A stretch of 64,000 nt of DNA from Paenibacillus ehimensis NBRC 15659 (GTDB lineage: Bacteria > Bacillota > Bacilli > Paenibacillales > NBRC-103111): the NCBI RefSeq assembly GCF_004000785.1, contig NZ_BILX01000009.1:1-64000 (forward strand), written 5' to 3'. Below the pieces are notes generated by a model. The model saw nothing but the letters and a program-made list of their open reading frames with translations, searched no databases and was not told where the DNA came from. This document shows, piece by piece, positions 30,947 through 39,613 of this stretch. The position numbers and the translations under genes were made by a program. Numbering within the stretch: position 1 is the first letter of the stretch; each line of letters begins with the position of its first letter.

Positions 30947-32188
30947 ATGTCTTCGCTTGCAGGCCTTCGGCAAGCAATCGGCCGGATCGCGGAATACTGC
31001 CCTTGGTACGTGCAAGAGCTTGGCGTTCCGCAGGGGCAGGAGGAAGCGGAAGTGGCGTTGGAGAAGCTGCCGCTGGTGACGGCTTCCGTGCTGGAGGCCC
31101 ACTACTATACGGAAAATAACCCGCTTTTGCAGCGCGATGGTCTTCATCGATACCAGACTTCCGGTACAAGCTCGGGCAGACGCAAAACGATCTTTTACTC
31201 GGACCGGGATGAAGAGGCTTATCTGCGTATTAAACTGGACGTATTCCGGGAAATCCTCGGACCTTACGGTTATCGGACGGCTCTGGCGGATATGGGGACG
31301 GGGCATGCGGAAGCGACGGCCGTCGAAGTGTTTCGCGAGCTGGGGATGGACGTCGAGTCCGTATCTTTCCGGCTGCCGATCGAGCAGCACCTCGCACGTC
31401 TCGCAAGCTTCAGGCCCGAGGTGCTGTATACGATGCCGTCGATTCTGGAACGCATTCTTCTGGCATCGGATAACCCGTCAGGGTACGGCATCCGTCACGT
31501 CGTTCTGGTCGGGGAAATCGCTTCGGCGAGCTGGATCCGGCGGGCGGCGGAGCGGCTCGGTCTCGGTGCCGATCGGATCACGGATACGTATGGCTCGATC
31601 GAGATCGGCACGATCGCCTACTACTCTCACCGGCATGGACGGTACCTGTTGACCGAAGGGCTCGCAGCGGAAGGGCTCGGTGCAGAAGCGCTGAATGAGG
31701 AATGGGAGCCGCTGCCGGAGGGCGAGCAGGTGCTCGTGCTGTCATCGACGGTGAGAGAGGCGTTTCCCGCCCTGCGCTATGTCACCTACGACGTCGTGCG
31801 CGATCTCCGCCCTATTCGGGTGGACGGGCGGCTAAGGCAAAGCTTCCATAGCGTGGTCAAGCGAATCGGCCCGGACCTGAAGCACGGTGAGAAAATCAGC
31901 ATTTACGACATTGAAGACGTCGTATGCCGCCATCTGAACGAAGCCGGCGTTCGTGTGAGCGTAGCAGGCAATGCGCTGAAGGTTCATGTTTACAGTTCGC
32001 ATGCCGACCCATCGCGTCTGGAGAGCTTGAAGCGGGACTTGGAGAACCGCATTCCGGAGATCGGTGCGATGATCCGGGCGGGAATTTTGGAAGGAATACA
32101 GGTTATCGGAGAGAGGTTCGAAGACTCGCAGCACCGCAGCTCGGTCAAAGCCAAAAAAATATACTATGAGGTCGAGGGATCGCAATGA
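30947..32188 (+). CDS. adenylate-forming (PaaK-like) enzyme
   Basis: 413 residues. ATG 30947 follows GGGGGAGGG. Phosphate-binding motif YQTSGTSSGRRKTIFYS, adenine-region ITDTYGSIEIGTIAYYSH and the hinge/C-terminal part with YDVVRDLRPI are those of phenylacetate-CoA-ligase-type enzymes, somewhat shorter than PaaK. It probably activates a carboxylic acid as an adenylate. First gene of an operon with sbnA- and sbnB-like genes (4-base overlap ATGA with the next), so the acid may be diaminopropionate or a partner to be joined to it. Alternative: a CoA ligase of a small aromatic acid. Confidence 0.82.
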   Translation: MSSLAGLRQAIGRIAEYCPWYVQELGVPQGQEEAEVALEKLPLVTASVLEAHYYTENNPLLQRDGLHRYQTSGTSSGRRKTIFYSDRDEEAYLRIKLDVFREILGPYGYRTALADMGTGHAEATAVEVFRELGMDVESVSFRLPIEQHLARLASFRPEVLYTMPSILERILLASDNPSGYGIRHVVLVGEIASASWIRRAAERLGLGADRITDTYGSIEIGTIAYYSHRHGRYLLTEGLAAEGLGAEALNEEWEPLPEGEQVLVLSSTVREAFPALRYVTYDVVRDLRPIRVDGRLRQSFHSVVKRIGPDLKHGEKISIYDIEDVVCRHLNEAGVRVSVAGNALKVHVYSSHADPSRLESLKRDLENRIPEIGAMIRAGILEGIQVIGERFEDSQHRSSVKAKKIYYEVEGSQ

Positions 32189-33162
32189 AGCTCGAGGGAG
32201 GCATCGTGGAGGCGATTGGCGGAACGCCGTTAATCCGGCTGCGGCGGCTTTTCGAAGGCGAGCCATTCGAGGTTTACGGCAAGCTGGAATGGATGAATCC
32301 GGGAGGTAGCGCCAAAGACCGGCCCGCGCTATACATGATCCGGGAGGCTATACGCCGCGGGGAAATAACCAAGGATACCGTTGTGATTGAATCCAGCTCG
32401 GGGAATCTGGCGATTAGTCTTGCGCAGCTATGCCGCTATCTGGGTCTTCGTTTTATCTGCGTGATCGATCCCCGGACGACGGAGCAGCATAAACAGATTA
32501 TCCGCAGCTTTCACGGGGAAATCGATTTGGTGACGGAGCCCGATGCGGCGACGGGGGAGTTTCTGCCGGCGAGAATTCGGCGGGTAGGCGAGCTGCTTCG
32601 GCAAATCCCGAAGGCCTATTGGACCAATCAGTACGGAAATCCCGACAACAGCTTGGCCCATGCAGAGACGACCATGAGAGAAATCGGGGAACGGCTTGGG
32701 CCGATCGACTATTTGTTTTGCGGGGTCAGCTCGTGCGGGACGATCCGCGGATGCATGGAATATATCCGCGGGCGGCAGTGGTCTACCCGGATTGTGGCTG
32801 TGGACGCCGCCGGCAGCGTTATTTTTGGGGGAGCCAAAGGCCCGCGCCGCTTTCCCGGACTCGGCGCCGGCCTTACGCCGGGGCTTTACCAGCAGGACAT
32901 CGCAGACGACGTCGTCTATGTGACGGACGGCGACTGTGTCCGGGGCTGCCGCGAGCTGGTACGGCACGAGTCGATTCTGGCAGGAGCGTCGTCCGGAGGC
33001 GTCGTCGCGGCGATACGTGCCATGAGCGGCCGGATTGCCAAGGGTGCGGTGTGCGTGGCTATCCTCCCGGACCGGGGCGAGCGGTACTTGGGGACGGTCT
33101 ATAACGATGACTGGGTCCGGCAGGAGTTGGGCTTTGATCCGACTTCACCGCAAGGAGGGTGA
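32185..33162 (+). CDS. sbnA: SbnA-like PLP synthase for 2,3-diaminopropionate
   Basis: 325 residues; start overlaps the previous stop. A cysteine-synthase fold with the PLP lysine in NPGGSAKDRPALYMI, the SSSGNLAISLAQLC phosphate loop, the GVSSCGTIRGCMEY loop and LAGASSGGVVAAI. The SbnA branch joins O-phosphoserine and glutamate to N-(2-amino-2-carboxyethyl)-glutamate. The assignment to SbnA instead of cysteine synthase rests on the SbnB-like gene directly downstream (ATG four bases after the stop) and on missing cysteine-operon context. Confidence 0.88.
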   Translation: MKLEGGIVEAIGGTPLIRLRRLFEGEPFEVYGKLEWMNPGGSAKDRPALYMIREAIRRGEITKDTVVIESSSGNLAISLAQLCRYLGLRFICVIDPRTTEQHKQIIRSFHGEIDLVTEPDAATGEFLPARIRRVGELLRQIPKAYWTNQYGNPDNSLAHAETTMREIGERLGPIDYLFCGVSSCGTIRGCMEYIRGRQWSTRIVAVDAAGSVIFGGAKGPRRFPGLGAGLTPGLYQQDIADDVVYVTDGDCVRGCRELVRHESILAGASSGGVVAAIRAMSGRIAKGAVCVAILPDRGERYLGTVYNDDWVRQELGFDPTSPQGG

Positions 33163-33166
33163 GCGT

Positions 33167-34156
33167 ATGCTGTATCTGCACGACGGGCATATTCGGGAGA
33201 TCGGTATCGATTGGCGCAACTTGACGGGGATTATCGAGGACATCGTAAGAATCAAGGAGGAGGGCGATTGCGTACATCCTCTGAAGCCGTACTTGCGCTT
33301 CCGCGATCCGGCCAACCGGATCATAGCGATGCCGGCTTTCGTCGGCGGCAGCCGCCCGATGTCCGGCATCAAGTGGATCGCCAGCTTCCCGCATAACAGC
33401 CGCCTCGGGCTGCCGAGGGCGCATAACACGATCATTTTGAACGATCCCGCGACCGGGGCGCCGCTTGCTTTTTTTCACAGCGGACTGCTGAACGGACTGC
33501 GGACCGCCGCGGTCAGCGGAGTCATGCTGAATGCCTATATGGCGGCCAGGCAGCCGGCACAGGTGCGGCTCGGGATTATCGGCTGGGGGCCGATAGGCCG
33601 GCTTCACCTCGAGATGTGCGCCGACTTGTTGGGCGAGAAGCTCCGACAGGTCAGCCTGTACGACCTGAAGGGGATCGATCCGGGCACGGTGCCGGCGTCC
33701 GTCCGGGCCATCACGGACATTGCGGACGACTGGCGGCTGGTTTACCGGAATTCCGTCGTGTTCGCCACCTGCACCGTTTCCGCTGAACGGTATATCGACG
33801 AGGCCCCGCCGGTAGGTGCGCTGCTGCTGGGCGTTTCACTGCGGGACTACAAGCCCGAAAGCGTGGCGAAGGTGAAGGCGATCGTCGTCGACGATTGGCG
33901 GGAGGTGTGCCGCGAGAACACGGACGTAGAGCAGCTGCATCTGCGGTACGGCCTGCAGGAATCCGACGTGCGGACGCTTACGGACATCGTATGCCGCGAT
34001 GGGTTGGCTGATTATGCGGCGGAAGAGCCTGTCTATTTTAACCCGATGGGCCTCGCCATCTTCGATATCGGCGTTGCGGGATACTATTGGCGGGAAGCCG
34101 TGCGGCTCGGCAAGGGCATAAGGCTGGAGGATGCGGGCATCGGTAGAGGACAATGA
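33167..34156 (+). CDS. sbnB: SbnB-like dehydrogenase (ornithine-cyclodeaminase family)
   Basis: 329 residues from ATG 33167; AAGGAGG overlaps the end of sbnA. N-terminal substrate half with MPAFVGG and GIKWIASFPHNSRLGLPRAH (first part quoted), and a Rossmann domain LGIIGWGPIGRLHLEM. SbnB oxidises the SbnA product to L-2,3-diaminopropionate plus alpha-ketoglutarate. Last gene of the operon. No NRPS or siderophore transporter is in view, unlike the staphyloferrin B locus. Confidence 0.88.
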   Translation: MLYLHDGHIREIGIDWRNLTGIIEDIVRIKEEGDCVHPLKPYLRFRDPANRIIAMPAFVGGSRPMSGIKWIASFPHNSRLGLPRAHNTIILNDPATGAPLAFFHSGLLNGLRTAAVSGVMLNAYMAARQPAQVRLGIIGWGPIGRLHLEMCADLLGEKLRQVSLYDLKGIDPGTVPASVRAITDIADDWRLVYRNSVVFATCTVSAERYIDEAPPVGALLLGVSLRDYKPESVAKVKAIVVDDWREVCRENTDVEQLHLRYGLQESDVRTLTDIVCRDGLADYAAEEPVYFNPMGLAIFDIGVAGYYWREAVRLGKGIRLEDAGIGRGQ

Positions 34157-34320
34157 AGCAGGCAGATCGCGCGGGACGCTCGGTAGGCGGGCTAATGGCT
34201 GCAATCAATTTCCGTATGTTGAAGTGCTTATTAGCAGCTATTGCTTAATCCACTTTATCACAGATCCTGGTTTATGAAGATAGGGGCCTGCGCAGAGTCG
34301 GCTCCTTCTTTGCCGTTCAT

Positions 34321-34362
34321 AAAGAAAAACATCGAAGTCATGCCGTTTCGCATGCTTCGATG
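34321..34362 (-). terminator. terminator of the MBL gene
   Basis: CATCGAAG (34330-34337) pairs with CTTCGATG (34355-34362), with an inner CATG/CATG match. On the minus strand TTTTTCTTT follows. Confidence 0.75.
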
Positions 34363-34378
34363 ATGGTGTCCATCTTAT

Positions 34379-35122
34379 TCAACTATATGCCAGCTGCTCG
34401 ATACGATGTTTAACGTTTTCCTCGCAAAGCCCCCCGTGATAACAGATGACGGTTTGGATGTCATAAGGAAGGAACTTTTTCAGCGATGATTTTGCCAAAT
34501 CCGCATCTACGCAGTTGTCGGGTTCCACGAAACACCCGTTATCGATCATCATGGCGTCCCCGGTAATAAGAAGCTTGTGCTGCTTCAGATAGAGGCTGAT
34601 ATGTCCGGGTGTATGGCCTGGCGTATGAATGACCTCGATCCCGCCAAAGAGGGGGAGTTCCTCCCCGTCGGTTACGATTTGATCCACTTTGGCCGTCGGC
34701 GGATGTTCCAATAAATGAAGGATTGCATCCCGTCTTTCCGAAGGCAATTCGGCGGGGAGCGCGGCACGAAGCCGGTCGATGAATGCGGGCGTTATCTTCA
34801 GATGCGGCTTCTCTCCCTCAATATAAGGTTTTTCCTCTTCGGTGGCGAGTACGTCGATCTTATGCGGGAAGGCGTTCAGAAGCTCCGGCAACCCTCCGAT
34901 ATGGTCCAAATCATGGTGGGTTAAAATGATTTTTTTGAGCTTGTCAAAGCGGATTCCCGCTTGAGCCATAGCTTCTTCAAATACGGGCAACCGGTATGGA
35001 ATTCCGGCGTCGATCAGGACGGCCTCCTGATCGTCCCAAATCAGTACGGGATGAAGCACTTCCGGCATGCCTCGGAAATTCGTTTCGATGGCAACCGTCT
35101 TTAAGCTTACTGTTGTTTTCAT
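34379..35122 (-). CDS. MBL-fold metallo-hydrolase
   Basis: 247 residues. ATG 35122 is preferred: AAGGAG sits 9 bases upstream, and earlier in-frame ATGs overlap it. Metal ligands: THHDLDHIGG (HxHxDH variant with HHDLDH), HTPGHTPGH, ITGDAMMID and the last His in ICYHGG. It belongs to the glyoxalase II-like group with two metals. Substrate unknown. Divergent from a LysR gene that probably controls it. Confidence 0.9.
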   Translation of the reverse strand: MKTTVSLKTVAIETNFRGMPEVLHPVLIWDDQEAVLIDAGIPYRLPVFEEAMAQAGIRFDKLKKIILTHHDLDHIGGLPELLNAFPHKIDVLATEEEKPYIEGEKPHLKITPAFIDRLRAALPAELPSERRDAILHLLEHPPTAKVDQIVTDGEELPLFGGIEVIHTPGHTPGHISLYLKQHKLLITGDAMMIDNGCFVEPDNCVDADLAKSSLKKFLPYDIQTVICYHGGLCEENVKHRIEQLAYS

Positions 35123-35189
35123 CTTCATCATCTCCTTTGCTCTAAGCTTATGCTTGATCATTCATAACGTCCAATTTATTATAATAATC

Positions 35190-35204
35190 AATATCATGAA
35201 TATT
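35190..35204. promoter_or_regulatory. palindrome between MBL and LysR genes
   Basis: AATATCATGAATATT, arms AATAT/ATATT around CATGA. It fits the T-N11-A form of a LysR box in the divergent gap. Confidence 0.55.
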
Positions 35205-35228
35205 ACTAATGAATTGGAGATGACTAAG

Positions 35229-36104
35229 ATGGAGCTGACTCAGCTCGATTATTTTCTTACTGTCGTACGGCTTCAGCATGTGACGAAGGCGTCCGAAGCG
35301 TTGGCGATTACGCAGCCGGCCTTAAGCCATTCCATATCAAAATTGGAAGAAGAATTGGGGGTGCCGCTGTTCGAGCGGAGAGGCCGGAATATCCAAGTAA
35401 GCCGTTACGGTCGAATGTTTGCCGAATCGGTGGAACGCGCGTTGTCCGAACTGGAGAGGGGAAAGCAAGCGCTTGAGGAACAAGCGAACCCCGAATCGGG
35501 CGTCGTTCGTGTCGCCTATCTGAATATACTTGGCGCGGAACTCGTACCTAAGCTTATTCGCGGGTTTCGTCAACGGCACCCGAAGATTCGGTTCGAATTG
35601 GCGCAGGGGAATCATACGTTCATCAGCGGCCATATGGAAAACGGCGAATGCGATCTTATGATTTCATCCGCCAAGCTGGAATCGGACGATTATGAATGGG
35701 TACCGATGGTGACGGCGCCCTTGTATATCGTGGTCTCTCCTGCTCATCGACTTGCGCAGCGGGAAGCGATCGAATTCAGGGAATTGACCGGCGAACCGTT
35801 CATCGAAGTGAAGCATTACTGCGGGCTCAAGTCGACACTGGAAAGCTGCTTCAGCCGGATCGGCTTCGCGCCGGCCGTCGCGTACGAAGCGGAGGACTTG
35901 ATGACGGTGGCGGGCTTTGTGGCGGCCGGACTCGGGTTATCGATTCTTCCCAAAACGAACGGATTAATGCTCGACGGTTTGGTGTGGCTGCCCATTAAAG
36001 ACGAAGGGTGCATCTGCGAAATCGGCCTCGTGAAGAAACGGGACAAATTTCTGGCGCCGGCGGCGAAACGTTTTTCGGAGTACGTGACGGCAGCTTTTTC
36101 CTAA
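35229..36104 (+). CDS. LysR-family regulator
   Basis: 291 residues, ATG 35229 with GGAG 9 bases upstream. Winged HTH at 1-60 (LDYFLTVVRLQHVTKASEAL, ITQPALSHSISKLEEELGVP, LFERRGRNIQVS) and a periplasmic-binding-like effector domain (90-291), as in CynR/YtlI-type regulators. Likely activates the divergent MBL gene on binding a small ligand. Confidence 0.92.
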   Translation: MELTQLDYFLTVVRLQHVTKASEALAITQPALSHSISKLEEELGVPLFERRGRNIQVSRYGRMFAESVERALSELERGKQALEEQANPESGVVRVAYLNILGAELVPKLIRGFRQRHPKIRFELAQGNHTFISGHMENGECDLMISSAKLESDDYEWVPMVTAPLYIVVSPAHRLAQREAIEFRELTGEPFIEVKHYCGLKSTLESCFSRIGFAPAVAYEAEDLMTVAGFVAAGLGLSILPKTNGLMLDGLVWLPIKDEGCICEIGLVKKRDKFLAPAAKRFSEYVTAAFS

Positions 36105-36252
36105 GATCTCTCGGCAAAATCACAGTGAAAACCAGGTCATTACGTTAACGGAGAACGTTGAAAAGCAGTCTACAGCTTTATTATTCGGATTTAACTTGCG
36201 AAACACTTCGTGTATGGCATCGAGTCTAACACTTTATATAATTTAAGCGTCG

Positions 36253-36290
36253 AGGAGTTCTACTCTCTAATAAGAGGAAGGACTCCTTTT
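36253..36290 (+). terminator. possible terminator/attenuator before the SUFU gene
   Basis: AGGAGT (36253-36258) pairs with ACTCCT (36282-36287), with CTCT/AGAG inside, then TTTT. A TATAAT at 36237-36242 lies just before it, so it may attenuate a short transcript. The LysR gene ends 150 bases upstream; otherwise 36105-36391 is empty. Confidence 0.45.
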
Positions 36291-36391
36291 CATTTGCCCC
36301 CTATTCAATCTCCTCATAGTTCTGTCGATAATAAGAGAAGTGGCGCGGGTTGAAAAAAAAGGGAACGAATCGAGAGCAGAGGTGCATTTCT

Positions 36392-37132
36392 TTGGTCAAA
36401 CCTACGGATTATTCAGAATCGGGCAGCCCCATTTATAAGTATGAGGACAAGGAACGCGGCTGGATGCCGCCCAACTATGGCGAGGAAGGCTGGAACGGGA
36501 AGATCGAACGGCATTTCGAGACCTACATCGGCAAGCTCGACAACGTATTTCATGAAATTATTTCCGATATCGTCCACATCGACGTCTATCACATTAAGCC
36601 GACGCAGGAACGGAATTACCACACGTTGTTTACGACGGGAATGAGCTATTTGCCGATGAACGTTCCCGAAGGCATCGAGGGCTACGATTATGCGGAACTG
36701 ATGATTTGCTTGCCGCCCGAATGGCCGATCTCGCAGGAAGCTTTCGCCGACGAGAACCATTATTGGCCGGTCCGGTGGCTCAAGATGCTGGCCAGGCTTC
36801 CTCATGAGTACGAGACGTGGCTGGGTCACGGACATACGGTGCCTAACGGCGACCCCGCGCGTCCATTGTCGGACCGGACGAAATTGAACGGAGTCATTTT
36901 GCTGCCGCCCATCATGGTTCATCCCGATTTTCTGACGCTGGAGATGGACTCCGAGAGAACGATCCGGTTCTACTCCATTGTCCCTTTGTACCAGGAAGAG
37001 ATGGAGTTCAAATTGAAATACGGCTGCAATGACTTGACCGATAAATTCGACAAATACGGCATTAACGAAATCGTCCGGCTGAATCGGAAAAATGTATGCC
37101 GGTCGTCGATCATACCATTTCGGAGAAAATAA
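36392..37132 (+). CDS. suppressor-of-fused (SUFU) domain protein
   Basis: 246 residues from TTG 36392, which has GAGGTG 7 bases upstream; the frame is open to TTG 36350. The SUFU domain shows as VFHEIISDIVHIDVYHIKPT, YHTLFTTGMSYLPMNVPEG, YAELMICLPPEWP, WPVRWLKMLARLPHEYETWLG (quoted in pieces) and GVILLPPIM. In bacteria these proteins are cytosolic, of unknown function, often near toxin-immunity genes. The DNA beyond its end carries a broken lipoprotein gene. Confidence 0.82.
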   Translation: MVKPTDYSESGSPIYKYEDKERGWMPPNYGEEGWNGKIERHFETYIGKLDNVFHEIISDIVHIDVYHIKPTQERNYHTLFTTGMSYLPMNVPEGIEGYDYAELMICLPPEWPISQEAFADENHYWPVRWLKMLARLPHEYETWLGHGHTVPNGDPARPLSDRTKLNGVILLPPIMVHPDFLTLEMDSERTIRFYSIVPLYQEEMEFKLKYGCNDLTDKFDKYGINEIVRLNRKNVCRSSIIPFRRK

Positions 37133-37134
37133 CC

Positions 37135-37457
37135 TTTGGAACCGTTGGGGCGGGAACTAAACAGGATGCGCCGAAGGAGCCTGCGAAAACGGAATCTGCC
37201 GCGAAGACGGAGTCCTCGGTAGACTCCAAGGCACCGGCGGACAAGTCTAAAGAACAGCCTAAAGAAAAAAAGGAAGAGGCCAAAGTTCTAAAAACCGGCG
37301 AAAAATTCACTTTAAAGGATTGGGAAGTTACGCTGGATTCGTTTGAGTTTAACAAGTCGGTCAAAGACAAAATGTTCTCGTAGTCGCAGACGCTCCCGAG
37401 AGTCTGGTCGTTGTCTTCGAATCCGGCGGAGCGAAGTCCACGGTCAAATTACGCTAA
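37135..37457 (+). pseudogene. remnant of a DUF4352-like lipoprotein gene
   Basis: Two pieces in different frames. The first reads GTVGAGTKQDAPKEPAKTES, a long Lys/Glu/Ala/Pro linker, then LKTGEKFTLKDWEVTLDSFEF and stops at 37381-37383. The second, two bases out of phase from 37383, reads VADAPESLVVVFESGGAKST and ends at TAA 37457. Together they look like the linker plus first and last strands of a secreted beta-sandwich protein whose lipobox and middle are gone. No start or signal peptide remains. Confidence 0.6.
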
Positions 37458-37481
37458 GCTGTTCTCAATAAGAAACAAGAA

Positions 37482-37516
37482 AGAGCATCGCTCCTGGTGG
37501 ACGATGCTCTTATTAT
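37482..37516 (+). terminator. terminator
   Basis: AGAGCATCG (37482-37490) pairs with CGATGCTCT (37502-37510), then TATTATT. Confidence 0.75.
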
Positions 37517-37609
37517 TGTATCAAGCAAAAACGTGCCTCAGTCATCGCCCGGCAGGCCCTTGAATGATTCAACTTACGTTGATTATTGGGTGGGAGGAGC
37601 CCGGATAAA

Positions 37610-37801
37610 ATGAACAATTTACAAATCGAAAGCTGCGAGGAATGCGTTAAAGTAATCCTGGAGCATATTGTGAAAAAAAGCGGACACGATCCATGTTCTT
37701 ACGCGGAAGAGATTGTGTCTGCTTTACATAACATGGGTAAAGATTTACGAACGGAGCTGCTGCATGTAAAGCTGGAGCGAAGCATTGTTTCCAACAAATG
37801 A
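37610..37801 (+). CDS. small helical protein, paralogue of 27118-27381
   Basis: 63 residues; ATG 37610 follows GGGAGGAG. Shares the CExCV motif, an AEEIVSALH helix and DLRTELLHVKLERSIV with the product of 27118-27381. Here no XRE gene or matching operator lies upstream. Length and two-Cys motif suggest a small protein-binding or metal-binding module. Function unknown. Confidence 0.75.
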   Translation: MNNLQIESCEECVKVILEHIVKKSGHDPCSYAEEIVSALHNMGKDLRTELLHVKLERSIVSNK

Positions 37802-37937
37802 AGCGGGGTCCAATACACAAGGCACGCTTAAAAAAAGTTTTTATTTTTTTCGGACACCCCACAAAAAAATTAACGGTAACGAACAACTTAGTGAGCTCAT
37901 GCAAACAACAAATTTTAACCAGCAAAGGAGAATATTT

Positions 37938-38807
37938 ATGAACATGAAAAAACCGATGATGATCGCCGCATCTTGCGTCGTCGCTACCAGCCTGATGGCC
38001 GGTTCCGCTTTGGCCAAGCCTGATAATGCCAACCGTGCCGAGAGAGCGGAAGTCACAGCTCCATCTCACGATACTGCAAAAGAAAAAGACGTCAAAGTTA
38101 AAGTAGAGGTAGAGTCGAAGGCATCTGTTACGGACGCGACTTATGACAACAACGGCAAAAACGGCTATAAAGGCCTGCTCAACGCCATTGAAAATGTAAA
38201 GGACAAACCGGCCGGCGCTGTGCTTGCCGATCTTCTTTTAACCAAATACGAAACGCAGCTTACGGCCGAGAAAAAGGCTGAATTGGAAGCTATCGTCGAA
38301 AAAGACGCTGCACTTTCCGCGGCAGCCGATTTGCTTGACAATCAAGGTAACGTAACCGATGCGGTGTACGTTCAAAAGGAAGCTGTAAAAGCGAATGTGA
38401 AAAACCTCAACGCTTACAAGAAGCTCGGCAAGCTTTACGAGAAGCTTGGAAAGTCCGGCGTGCAATTGTATGTTAATGGCGAAGAGCCGTCCATGGAAGT
38501 TCGTCCCTTCATCCGTGAGGGCAGCACGCTGGTACCTTTCCGGGCCATCTCTGAAGCTCTGAAAGCGGAGGTAAGCTGGAACCCGGAAGAACGCTCGGTG
38601 ACGGTTACTCGCGACGGCATCACCGTGAAACTTTTCGTCGATAGCACGAAGGCTTATGTGGACGGCAAAGAAGTGACGCTGGAAGTGCCGGCAGCTATTG
38701 TGGATGGCAATACCGTAGTGCCTGCCCGTTTCGTCAGCGAAGCTTTGAAAGCCGTTGTGAAATGGGAAGAAGAGTCGAAGTCCGTCGTAATCTACGAAGA
38801 CAAATAA
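37938..38807 (+). CDS. secreted copper-amine-oxidase-N-type stalk protein
   Basis: 289 residues; ATG 37938 with AAAGGAG at 37924-37930. Signal peptide MNMKKPMMIAASCVVATSLM ending at ALA-KP. A helical, acidic region (about 30-165) is followed by the stalk domain (about 170-289): VPFRAISEALKAEVSW and VPARFVSEALKAVVKW. The fold is named after an oxidase domain but has no catalytic role; it is a common Paenibacillus wall/spore surface module. Ends at a terminator. Confidence 0.9.
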   Translation: MNMKKPMMIAASCVVATSLMAGSALAKPDNANRAERAEVTAPSHDTAKEKDVKVKVEVESKASVTDATYDNNGKNGYKGLLNAIENVKDKPAGAVLADLLLTKYETQLTAEKKAELEAIVEKDAALSAAADLLDNQGNVTDAVYVQKEAVKANVKNLNAYKKLGKLYEKLGKSGVQLYVNGEEPSMEVRPFIREGSTLVPFRAISEALKAEVSWNPEERSVTVTRDGITVKLFVDSTKAYVDGKEVTLEVPAAIVDGNTVVPARFVSEALKAVVKWEEESKSVVIYEDK

Positions 38808-38846
38808 GATAAGCTTGCAAAGAAGCCTGCCTTATGGGGCTGCGAC

Positions 38847-38884
38847 AAATGGGTTGGGGACTGCGGTCCTCGGCCCATTTACTT
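38847..38884 (+). terminator. terminator
   Basis: AAATGGG...GGGGAC (38847-38861) pairs with GTCCTCGGCCCATTT (38866-38880), followed by a short T-rich stretch. Confidence 0.7.
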
Positions 38885-38894
38885 TTAAATATGT

Positions 38895-39302
38895 TTACTC
38901 CGCATCAATAACCACGGCATGCTGCTTGATGATTTCGGCCAGTTCTTCAAAAGAGAACTTATGATTCACCATATCTACAGTAAAATCTTCAGCCTTCTTT
39001 ACATCCATCACAAACCGATAGCCGTTATACCGAAGGAAAATAACTAAAGCGGTAAATGCCGTTCGCTTGTTTGCATTTTGAAAGGGATGATTCTGCCCCA
39101 AAGATTCGAAAAGGGAAGCGGCTTTATCAAATAAGGTCCTATAAGCGTCTTCCCCGAACGCTGAAGACTGAGGACGCAGGACGGCTGACTCTAACAAGCT
39201 ATTGCTTTTTACTCCGATATGCTCCCCAAGACTATATTTTTGAATAACGGCTACATTTACGGCGATGACCTCTTCAATAGTTAGATAACGAAGGTGAGCC
39301 AT
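38895..39302 (-). CDS. doc: Doc-type Fic-family toxin
   Basis: 135 residues. The Fic motif HPFQNANKR is at 72-80 (HxFx(D/N)xNKR), with Asn at the position where AMPylating Fic proteins carry other residues; Doc enzymes phosphorylate EF-Tu and stop translation. The gene start overlaps the stop of the antitoxin gene by one base, so both are made together. N-terminal HLRYLTIEEVIAVN is typical of the family. Confidence 0.9.
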   Translation of the reverse strand: MAHLRYLTIEEVIAVNVAVIQKYSLGEHIGVKSNSLLESAVLRPQSSAFGEDAYRTLFDKAASLFESLGQNHPFQNANKRTAFTALVIFLRYNGYRFVMDVKKAEDFTVDMVNHKFSFEELAEIIKQHAVVIDAE

Positions 39303-39565
39303 TATCTATCTTTTAACCCTTTCAGAGTTTCGTCATACTCCTCCATGACTTGCGAAAGAGTATCTATAAAATCCGGACTTATTCCTGCTGGCAGAGAAAC
39401 TTTGTTTGCTTTTCGTATGACGATCTCCCCGTCTTTCTCCCGCACATCGATCTGTACCGAGTCCCCGAGCTCCACTCCGATTCGTTTGAAGGCCTCTGTC
39501 ATCGTGATGCCTAAGCTGTTGCCGAATTTGGCGACTTTTCGCTCCATCCCAACCACCTTGCTCAT
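39302..39565 (-). CDS. AbrB/MazE-type antitoxin
   Basis: 87 residues, ATG 39565 with AAGGAG upstream. SpoVT/AbrB swapped-hairpin DNA-binding domain: ERKVAKFGNSLGITMTEAFK, GDSVQIDVREKDGEIVIRK. The C-terminal 30 residues should wrap the toxin. It precedes doc and probably represses the operon at the palindrome 39593-39608. Confidence 0.9.
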   Translation of the reverse strand: MSKVVGMERKVAKFGNSLGITMTEAFKRIGVELGDSVQIDVREKDGEIVIRKANKVSLPAGISPDFIDTLSQVMEEYDETLKGLKDR

Positions 39566-39592
39566 ATCATCATTCTCCTTATTAATATGTCA

Positions 39593-39613
39593 AATTGTTA
39601 TAACAATTATACA
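39593..39613 (-). promoter_or_regulatory. operator palindrome and -10 of the toxin-antitoxin operon
   Basis: AATTGTTATAACAATT (39593-39608) is a perfect 16-bp palindrome. On the minus strand TATAAT overlaps its upstream edge (39606-39611). Repression by the antitoxin complex is expected. Confidence 0.6.

Noticed and set aside
35067-35228. longer N-terminus for the LysR protein with a hydrophobic segment
   Set aside because: Runs through the divergent MBL gene start and lacks a ribosome site; GGAG before ATG 35229 gives the standard LysR start.
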